Assembly: GCA_039184055.1 (NCBI GenBank)
Contig: JBCDBH010000376.1
Coordinates: 1-5,852 of the forward strand
DNA length: 5,852 bases
Reading direction: 5' to 3'
Origin: JBCDBH01 sp039184055
GTDB taxonomy: Bacteria; Acidobacteriota; Thermoanaerobaculia; Multivoradales; J023
Position 1 is the stretch's first letter; each line of letters begins with the position of its first letter. Below are positions 1 through 5,852 of the stretch, in pieces. Under the pieces are notes generated by a model, which made no database searches, was not told the DNA's origin, and saw only the letters and a program-made list of their open reading frames with translations. The position numbers were made by a program, and so were the translations under genes.

Positions 1-1483
1 CCCGGAATTCGTCTTCGAGCGCGGCGAGCTCGGCGGCGCGGGTGGTGCGCTCGGCTTCTTCTTCGATCAGTAGGGGCGGCGAGGCGCGCTCGGCGCAATC
101 GGGGAGGCGGCAGCGTTCGCAGGTGAGGTTGACTTCGTGTCGGGGCACGGCCGGGTCGTTCCAGAAGCGTACGCGTCGTTTGAAGACGTCGTCGACAAGG
201 AAGCCCATGGAAATGGAGGTGTGGGCGCCGGCGGCGATGGCGAGCGGGCGGGCGACGGAGAAGACGAAGAATTCGCTGTCGTCGTCGATGAAGTGTGAGC
301 GCTGGATGCGAAAACGCATGCGGTCTTGTTTGCGCGGGTCGGCGAGCAGCCGGAGACCGGGCCAGCGACGACAGTAGTGCTCGGATAGCCCGATGCCGTA
401 GGGCACCGGCACCCTCGACATGTTGAGGTTTTTGGTCAGCTGGATGTGGAGCTCGTCATCGCCGCGTGGATGGTGGCTGAAGCGCATGAAGAAGAGCTCG
501 GTGAGCCCGAAGTGCACGGGCACGATTTGGCTGACCCGATAAAGGAAGAGCTCGGGGGTGGCGCGGTAGGCGTCGAGGATGGCGATCAGGGTGGGGAGAT
601 CGAAGGTTTTGCTCGCCAGGAAGTTGGCGAGGCGACCCACCAGATCGCGTTCGTCGATGAGCAGGGCGCCGGAGAAGTAGGCGGCTTTGAAATCGTTGAT
701 GACCTGGTCGAAGGTGGTGACTTCGAGCGGTGAGGAGGTGCTCGAGCGTTCGTCGAGCCCGAGCAGGTTGTAGCCGATCTCCCGCCCGAGCTGGAAGGCT
801 TGCTGCGAGGGCAGGAGACGTGGATTGAGCAAGACAGCCGGCCGGTCGCCATCGATGAAGATCGAGCGCAGACCGGCGAGCGATGGGTAGCGCTCGGGAT
901 CAAGGGTGGCGACGCGATAGCCATATTCGTCTTCGAGCACGCCCTGCAGCCACTCCGGCTCGAGGGTCGTTGCATCCGACCAGCCGTGGCGCTCGACAAA
1001 GCCGGCGGCAGCCCGTTCGAGATCCTCGAAGTGGTTGTCGTGCATCTGCTGGTACGAGCGTAGAGCGGCAAAAAGGAATTGCTCCACCCGGACGTCGTAA
1101 GTGCGACCGACTTCGAGAAAGGTGCGCACGAGGGCACCGGCTTTCTCGGGCACATCGGTCACCAAGGAGACGACGTCTTGCGCCCGCAGCCCGAAGAGAT
1201 GGAAGGGGAAGCCCTGCATCAAGGGCGAGCGCATCATGTCCTTGACCGCATTCAGCTCTTGATCGACCTGGAGCGACACCAGGTCGTCGAAGGTGACGTC
1301 GAGACCACGAGCCAACGCCAACATCTTGTCGGGCTTGGGGTATTTCCGCCCTTTCTCGATTTCACTCAGGTACGAAATCGACATCCCGCTCAAGCGCGCC
1401 AAATCCTTGAGCCCCAAGCCTCGGTCTTGACGAAGACGCCGTAGCTTGAGACCGAGAATGGTGCGCAGATGCTCCGTTTCCAT
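1..1483 (-). CDS. ScfR/RamB-type XRE-family transcriptional regulator (3' end outside window)
   Basis: Reading the minus strand from the ATG at 1483-1481 gives 494 codons without a stop, running off the left edge. Residues 9-68 form a XRE/Cro helix-turn-helix, with the recognition-helix segment MSISYLSEIEKG at 34-45. Around residues 230-241, FQLGREIGYNLL lies where ImmA/IrrE proteins carry HExxH; here it is R-E-I-G-Y (234-238), so peptidase activity is unlikely. Near the C-terminus is CERCRLPDCAERASPP (455-470), a CxxCx4C cluster typical of the DUF2083 domain of short-chain acyl-CoA-responsive regulators such as RamB and PrpR. Mycobacterial PrpR is reported to bind an Fe-S cluster through C-terminal cysteines; a similar role here is inference. 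Known members run about 470-500 residues, so only a short tail should be missing. The gene diverges from aceBA, which family members control in actinobacteria. Family assignment is firm; the exact orthologue (RamB or PrpR) is not settled. Confidence 0.9.
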   Translation of the reverse strand, partial: METEHLRTILGLKLRRLRQDRGLGLKDLARLSGMSISYLSEIEKGRKYPKPDKMLALARGLDVTFDDLVSLQVDQELNAVKDMMRSPLMQGFPFHLFGLRAQDVVSLVTDVPEKAGALVRTFLEVGRTYDVRVEQFLFAALRSYQQMHDNHFEDLERAAAGFVERHGWSDATTLEPEWLQGVLEDEYGYRVATLDPERYPSLAGLRSIFIDGDRPAVLLNPRLLPSQQAFQLGREIGYNLLGLDERSSTSSPLEVTTFDQVINDFKAAYFSGALLIDERDLVGRLANFLASKTFDLPTLIAILDAYRATPELFLYRVSQIVPVHFGLTELFFMRFSHHPRGDDELHIQLTKNLNMSRVPVPYGIGLSEHYCRRWPGLRLLADPRKQDRMRFRIQRSHFIDDDSEFFVFSVARPLAIAAGAHTSISMGFLVDDVFKRRVRFWNDPAVPRHEVNLTCERCRLPDCAERASPPLLIEEEAERTTRAAELAALEDEFR

Positions 1484-1491
1484 AACTCGGC

Positions 1492-1522
1492 AGTGTAGCA
1501 GCGGTGGATGAAGCGCCGACAA
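1492..1522 (-). promoter_or_regulatory. Possible leaderless promoter of the RamB-like regulator
   Basis: On the minus strand, TACACT (1497-1492) matches four of six bases of the -10 consensus. TTGTCG (1522-1517) matches four of six of the -35 consensus, with a rather long 19-nt spacer. A -10 box ending at 1492 would place transcription start at about 1483-1485, essentially on the ATG at 1483. There is no purine-rich Shine-Dalgarno sequence before that ATG, only GCCGAGTT, which fits a leaderless or nearly leaderless message. The -35 match and spacer are poor, so this is a weak call. Confidence 0.3.
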
Positions 1523-1583
1523 AGGCGTCCGCCCACCTGCCGAAAGACTACCCGCACGGACGGGCGAACCTGCCCGGTTGAGC

Positions 1584-1595
1584 AGAATTTACAAA
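1584..1595 (+). promoter_or_regulatory. Sequence resembling a RamB binding site
   Basis: AGAATTTACAAA resembles the corynebacterial RamB motif, recalled as A(A/G)AACTTTGCAAA. It lacks one C and has A in place of G, but otherwise follows the order. It lies just upstream of the predicted aceB -35 box and of the 14-bp palindrome, and the divergent gene encodes a RamB-type protein. The match is imperfect, the consensus is quoted from memory, and A/T-rich stretches can match by chance, so it is only a candidate operator. Confidence 0.3.
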
Positions 1596-1598
1596 TCC

Positions 1599-1612
1599 AG
1601 CGAAATTTCGCT
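1599..1612. promoter_or_regulatory. 14-bp perfect palindrome, candidate operator
   Basis: AGCGAAATTTCGCT reads identically on both strands, and its last T is the first base of the predicted -35 box of aceB. A dimeric helix-turn-helix regulator bound here would overlap or abut RNA polymerase. The flanking bases (C at 1598, T at 1613) end the symmetry. That it is an operator, and for which protein, is inference from position and symmetry; the neighbouring ScfR-type regulator is the obvious candidate. Confidence 0.5.
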
Positions 1613-1640
1613 TGACCTTGCCTTTACGCGACGCTACGCT
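1612..1640 (+). promoter_or_regulatory. Sigma70-type promoter for aceB-aceA
   Basis: TTGACC (1612-1617) matches five of six bases of the -35 consensus. After an ideal 17-nt spacer, TACGCT (1635-1640) keeps the key T1, A2 and T6 of the -10 box, as is common in GC-rich genomes. Predicted transcription start is near 1647, giving a 5' leader of about 105 nt before the aceB ATG. The -35 box abuts the palindrome at 1599-1612, so the promoter is well placed for control by a bound regulator. Confidence 0.55.
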
Positions 1641-1644
1641 TCTT

Positions 1645-1701
1645 CTGCATCGCGTCAATGAGATTGCCGCTACGCGGCAACCAAGCGAGACCCCGATGCG
1701 G
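1645..1701 (+). promoter_or_regulatory. Potential stem-loop structure in the aceB 5' leader
   Basis: CTGCATCG (1645-1652) can pair with CGATGCGG (1694-1701) over eight positions, including one U-G pair. Inside it, TTGCCGC (1664-1670) and GCGGCAA (1674-1680) form a perfect 7-bp hairpin with a TAC loop. The structure would begin at about the predicted transcription start and end about 38 nt before the aceB Shine-Dalgarno site. No known riboswitch class is recognised and no U-tract follows, so any role (message stability, protein binding) is speculative. Confidence 0.3.
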
Positions 1702-1739
1702 CACGCGGGTTCTCGAGCGCATTCATGCAACTTCGCAGC

Positions 1740-1744
1740 GGAGG
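1740..1744 (+). promoter_or_regulatory. Ribosome binding site deciding the aceB start
   Basis: GGAGG lies 7 nt before the ATG at 1752. This favours that start over the in-frame ATG at 1725, which has no Shine-Dalgarno sequence and would add only nine residues (MQLRSGGFL) encoded by the ribosome binding site itself. Confidence 0.85.
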
Positions 1745-1751
1745 ATTTCTC

Positions 1752-3407
1752 ATGGCGGCAGTGGCGATCAGCGAAGACAAGGCGGTTTGGCGGGACCTGG
1801 CTCCGGGCGTGCGGATCCCCGCCGCCGCGTGGGATACGACAACCGAAAAGGTGTTGAGTGGTGAGGCGATCGAGGTGGTCGCGGCGCTCCATCGAGCGCT
1901 CGAAACCGAACGTCAAACGCTCTTGGCCCACCGCGAAACCCGACAGGCAGCCTGGGACACGGGCCAGTTGCCCACCTATTGCGACAACGGCCATCCGGCG
2001 ACGCACAGCAACGGCTGGAAGGTCGCGCCGATCCCGGCCGATCTGACGCGGCGGCGCGTCGAAATCACCGGTCCGGTGAACAACACCAAGATGGTAATCA
2101 ACATGCTCAGTCGCAACGCCGATGGCGACCGAGCCGACACCGCGATGCTCGATTTCGAAGACTCGATGAAACCATCGTGGCGTAATGTCATCGACGGTGT
2201 GGTCAACGTCATCGGTATCGCCAACGGTGACTTGACCTTCGTCAAAAAGGGCAAAGGCGACCAGGCCGATACCGTCTACGAAATCAACACCACCGACATG
2301 GCGCATCCCATGGTGCGGGTGCGGGGTCTCCATCTCGACGAGGCCAATCTAGAAATCGACGGCACCCCCGTCGCGGGCGGTTTGCTCGATCTTGCCCTGG
2401 TGCTTTTTCACACGGGCAAGCGTTTTGTCGAGCAAAGTACCACTCCGACCTTCTATGTGCCCAAGGTCGAGCACTATCTCGAAGCGCGCTGGTGGAACCA
2501 ACTCTTCACCCTGGCGCAAAAGGCCGTCGGTCTCGAGGTCGGCACCCTCCGCGCCACCTTCTTGATCGAAACCCTGCCCGCCGCGTTTCAGATGGAAGAG
2601 ATCCTCTGGGAGATCCGCGAGCACGCCGCTGGTTTGAACGTCGGCCGCTGGGACAAGATCTTCAGTGACATCAAGGTACTCAAGGCCCATCCCGACCGGG
2701 TGATGGCAGACCGTGCGTCGATCGGTCTCAACCGTCCGTGGATGCGCAACTACGCCCGCCGCCTGATCAACGTCTGTCACCGTCGTGGCGCGTTTGCGAT
2801 CGGTGGCATGGCCGCCTTCACCCCGGGTCGCACCCCCGAGCGTCGCGCCGAACAAACCGCCAAGGTGCGCGAAGACAAAGAGCTCGAGGCGTCGCTCGGT
2901 CACGACGGCTGCTGGGTGTCGCACCCCTACTTCATCGGTGTCGCCCTGGCCGCCTTCACCCAGGACAACCAGATCGACGTGATCGACGAGTCGCTGGGCG
3001 AGTACCCGGATCTGCTCCCCCACGCCACCCCGCCACACACCTTGGCCGGTCTACGCACCAACGTCCGGGTCGGAATCGCCTACCTGCGCGGCTGGAATGC
3101 CGACATCGGCTGTGTCGCCTGGGACGACCTGATGGAAGACCTCGCCACCCTCGAGATTTCGCGCGCCCAAACCTGGCAGTGGCTGCACAACGCGGTCACG
3201 GTGAGCGACGGCGACGACTCGATCGTGGTCGACAAGACGCTTCTCCGCCGAGTCTTCCAAGAAGAGCTCGAACGCATTCTCGACGAGACCGGCGCCACCG
3301 GCGAGGACCGCGCCTCGTGGCTGCGCGCCGCCGACGACGCCGAATCGGTCTTCGTCCAAGACGATTTCGCCCCGTTCCTAACCCGTACCTCCGAGCTCGT
3401 TGGCTGA
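1752..3407 (+). CDS. aceB: Malate synthase A
   Basis: Cytosolic enzyme of the glyoxylate shunt that condenses glyoxylate with acetyl-CoA to malate and CoA. The 551-residue product is close to the usual size of the A isoform (about 530-550). Visible family blocks in order: DFEDSMKPSW (134-143); RVRGLHL (189-195), holding the active-site arginine region; IETLPAAFQMEEIL (272-285), with E273 a likely Mg ligand; REHAAGLNVGRWDKIF (289-304), the malate synthase signature with D301 a likely Mg ligand; GMAAFTPGR further on; and LMEDLATLEISR, whose D463 aligns with the catalytic base of the E. coli enzyme. The signature normally reads WDY, and here reads WDK. The start at 1752 is chosen for its GGAGG site. 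It is the first gene of an apparent aceBA operon, divergent from a RamB-like regulator. Identity is secure; residue roles are inferred from the family. Confidence 0.97.
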   Translation: MAAVAISEDKAVWRDLAPGVRIPAAAWDTTTEKVLSGEAIEVVAALHRALETERQTLLAHRETRQAAWDTGQLPTYCDNGHPATHSNGWKVAPIPADLTRRRVEITGPVNNTKMVINMLSRNADGDRADTAMLDFEDSMKPSWRNVIDGVVNVIGIANGDLTFVKKGKGDQADTVYEINTTDMAHPMVRVRGLHLDEANLEIDGTPVAGGLLDLALVLFHTGKRFVEQSTTPTFYVPKVEHYLEARWWNQLFTLAQKAVGLEVGTLRATFLIETLPAAFQMEEILWEIREHAAGLNVGRWDKIFSDIKVLKAHPDRVMADRASIGLNRPWMRNYARRLINVCHRRGAFAIGGMAAFTPGRTPERRAEQTAKVREDKELEASLGHDGCWVSHPYFIGVALAAFTQDNQIDVIDESLGEYPDLLPHATPPHTLAGLRTNVRVGIAYLRGWNADIGCVAWDDLMEDLATLEISRAQTWQWLHNAVTVSDGDDSIVVDKTLLRRVFQEELERILDETGATGEDRASWLRAADDAESVFVQDDFAPFLTRTSELVG

Positions 3408-3459
3408 GCGGCAGCCCACGGATTCGACACGCAAAACGACCCTCTTTTTTTCCTCTAGC

Positions 3460-3465
3460 AGGAGG
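3460..3465 (+). promoter_or_regulatory. Ribosome binding site deciding the aceA start
   Basis: A full AGGAGG lies 5 nt before the ATG at 3471. The adjacent in-frame GTG at 3468 would be only 2 nt from it, too close, so ATG 3471 is the better start. The strong site suggests efficient independent translation of aceA within the shared message. Confidence 0.85.
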
Positions 3466-3470
3466 CAGTG

Positions 3471-4733
<1,263 letters not shown>

Positions 4734-4756
4734 TTGCAAGCGCTTCGCTGAAGCAG

Positions 4757-4792
4757 AAAAGGCCGTCTCCAAGGAGACGGCCTTTTTCTTTG
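4757..4792 (+). terminator. Rho-independent terminator after aceA
   Basis: GGCCGTCTCC (4761-4770) and GGAGACGGCC (4773-4782) form a perfect 10-bp GC-rich stem around AA; in practice the innermost pairs would open. It is preceded by AAAA and followed by TTTTTCTTT. It begins 24 nt after the aceA stop codon and should end the aceBA message. The A-run on the left gives only four T on the other strand, so bidirectional activity is doubtful. Confidence 0.93.
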
Positions 4793-4853
4793 TGTCGCTA
4801 GATCGATCGGACAAGCCAAAAGAGCTGCCGAGTGAGGGAATCGATCGACGAGC

Positions 4854-4881
4854 TTCGTTCCTCGAGAGAACTCTCAACGAA
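4854..4881 (+). promoter_or_regulatory. Possible hairpin before the hydrolase ribosome binding site
   Basis: TTCGTT (4854-4859) can pair with AACGAA (4876-4881), and inside it GAGAG (4864-4868) can pair with CTCTC (4871-4875), leaving CCTC unpaired on one side. The structure abuts AAGGAG (4881-4886) and shares one base with it. It could influence ribosome access or mark a 5' end, but the inner loop is tight and the outer stem is A/U-rich, so stability is uncertain. Confidence 0.25.
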
Positions 4882-4886
4882 AGGAG
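4881..4886 (+). promoter_or_regulatory. Ribosome binding site of the hydrolase gene
   Basis: AAGGAG lies 8 nt before the ATG at 4895 and supports that start. The encoded protein then begins directly with a signal-peptide-like segment. I found no convincing -35/-10 pair between the aceA terminator and this site, so the promoter of this gene is not identified. Confidence 0.8.
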
Positions 4887-4894
4887 TCTCACCG

Positions 4895-5852
4895 ATGAAC
4901 GTCACGCGCTTACTCGCTGTCACCACACTCGTTCTGTTCGCCTCGCCCCTGGCCGCCGTCTGCCTGAGCGCCACCGCCGATGGTCTCTTGATCGGAAACG
5001 TCGAGCTTCGTCCCGGTGTGTTCACTGACATCCACGTAACCCTGATGGGTGATCCCGACCGCGAGGATTGTCAGGTCACGATCCACGGTGGTCCTTACAC
5101 CGCCGAGACCTGGCGTCCCTACGCCGAGGCGCTCGGACCCGCGTCGTGTGTGCTGGCGATCGACCTGCCTGGGCACGGTCTGAGCAGCGTGCCCACCGGC
5201 ATCGTCTACGGCGAGCTGCTGCTCGACGACTACGTCACCACCGTCATCGCGGTGCTCGACGCCTTGGAGTCGATCGATATCGAGCCGCGCACCATCATTG
5301 GGCACAGCCTCGGTGGCACCGTCGTCCAGATGACCCAGCAACGCTTGATCGATGCCGGCACCAACCTCGAGGATGCCTACGACATCAGCGAAGCGATCCT
5401 GGTGGCGCCCGACTACCCCGCCGAGGTCACCTGGGCGTTCGTCGACAGTGGTGCCGCCGGGCCGATCATCCAGAGCTTCATCGTCGCCGACCCGGTGCTC
5501 GGCAACATCATGCAGATCAGCGCCGACGTCTGGCCGGCCTTCTTCTTCACCAACCTCGCGGGCGAGGTCGTGCCCGGATCGCCAACGCCAGCCGAGATCG
5601 TCGCCCGTGGCTACGTCGCCCCGGGTGAGCCCGAGCTCGCCATCGCACAGCTCCTCGGCCTACCGCCATTCACCGCTCGCCCGAGCATCGACGCCGGTAT
5701 CTTCAACGAAGATGAAGACACCCGGCTACGGGTGATCGCCTACGAAAACGACGGCTTCATCCTGCTCTCCGAAACCCCGGGTCTCTACACCCATCTCACC
5801 CTCGACGACAGCCTCGAATGCTTCATCGGCGTCTACGGCGACGACACCACCC
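4895..5852 (+). CDS. Probably exported alpha/beta-hydrolase (3' end outside window)
   Basis: The frame is open from the ATG at 4895 to the right edge, giving 319 residues plus a partial codon. Residues 1-30 look like a Sec signal peptide: one early arginine, then a hydrophobic core (LLAVTTLVLFASPLAAV), with possible cleavage near the following small residues. The lipobox fit at C23 is poor (V before C), so a lipoprotein is unlikely. HGGPYTAETW (64-73) is the oxyanion-hole loop of alpha/beta-hydrolases; DLPGHGLSS follows, and GHSLGG (136-141) is the nucleophile elbow with S138. D286 in YENDGF may be the catalytic acid; the histidine is not certain within the window. A lid-like insertion lies between them. 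Substrate cannot be told: esterase, lipase, peptidase or haloperoxidase-like are all possible. It follows the aceA terminator and has its own ribosome binding site, so it is probably a separate unit. Confidence 0.85.
   Translation, partial: MNVTRLLAVTTLVLFASPLAAVCLSATADGLLIGNVELRPGVFTDIHVTLMGDPDREDCQVTIHGGPYTAETWRPYAEALGPASCVLAIDLPGHGLSSVPTGIVYGELLLDDYVTTVIAVLDALESIDIEPRTIIGHSLGGTVVQMTQQRLIDAGTNLEDAYDISEAILVAPDYPAEVTWAFVDSGAAGPIIQSFIVADPVLGNIMQISADVWPAFFFTNLAGEVVPGSPTPAEIVARGYVAPGEPELAIAQLLGLPPFTARPSIDAGIFNEDEDTRLRVIAYENDGFILLSETPGLYTHLTLDDSLECFIGVYGDDTT

Noticed and set aside
586..1155. A 189-codon minus-strand open frame inside the regulator region
   Set aside because: It is out of frame with the helix-turn-helix protein, is rich in Ser, Pro, Arg and Thr as expected of a high-GC shadow frame, and shows no domain.
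1632..1675. Direct repeat CGCTACGC at 1632-1639 and 1668-1675
   Set aside because: Eight bases in GC-rich sequence can recur by chance; one copy overlaps the -10 box and the other the leader hairpin, with no further copies seen.
1725..1751. Upstream ATG extending malate synthase by nine residues
   Set aside because: It has no ribosome binding site, and the extension is encoded by the Shine-Dalgarno region of the better start at 1752.
3402..3451. Possible terminator or attenuator between aceB and aceA: GGCTG/CAGCC hairpin at 3402-3416 and a seven-T run at 3445-3451
   Set aside because: The T-run is about 28 nt away from the short 5-bp hairpin, so it does not form an intrinsic terminator; the gap is read as within the operon.
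4742..4754. Small GCTTC/GAAGC hairpin right after aceA
   Set aside because: A 5-bp stem with a 3-nt loop and no U-tract; the adjacent 10-bp terminator explains the region.

Overview
This window carries a compact carbon-metabolism locus from a high-GC bacterium. GC is high by eye, third codon positions are strongly G/C, and the genes have strong Shine-Dalgarno sites. No taxonomic marker gene is present. The last gene has an apparent Sec signal peptide. The protein types would fit a Myxococcota-like or other high-GC lineage, but this is a guess and the organism cannot be resolved from the window.

Layout, left to right. (1) Positions 1-1483, minus strand: a XRE/ScfR-family regulator of the RamB/PrpR type. 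It has an N-terminal helix-turn-helix, a degenerate ImmA/IrrE-like centre and a C-terminal CxxCx4C cluster, and its 3' end runs off the left edge. (2) Positions 1484-1751: the divergent control region. It holds a good sigma70-type promoter facing right, a 14-bp perfect palindrome touching its -35 box, a sequence resembling the published RamB site, and a potentially structured leader. A possible leaderless promoter for the regulator faces left. (3) Positions 1752-3407, plus: malate synthase A (aceB). (4) Positions 3471-4733, plus: isocitrate lyase (aceA), 63 bp behind aceB and probably in the same operon. (5) Positions 4757-4792: a strong intrinsic terminator closing the operon. (6) Positions 4895-5852, plus: a probably exported alpha/beta-hydrolase, cut by the right edge, which looks like a separate transcription unit.

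How it works together: isocitrate lyase splits isocitrate to succinate and glyoxylate, and malate synthase condenses glyoxylate with acetyl-CoA to malate. Both glyoxylate-shunt enzymes are therefore co-transcribed, allowing growth on acetate or fatty acids. The divergent regulator belongs to the family whose members RamB and PrpR control acetate, glyoxylate and propionate genes in actinobacteria, so local control of aceBA by this protein is the simplest reading. The hydrolase has no evident link beyond position.

I see no mobile element, CRISPR array, tRNA, rRNA or clearly novel system. The points most worth checking are the regulatory architecture between the regulator and aceB, and the Tyr-to-Lys change in the malate synthase signature.
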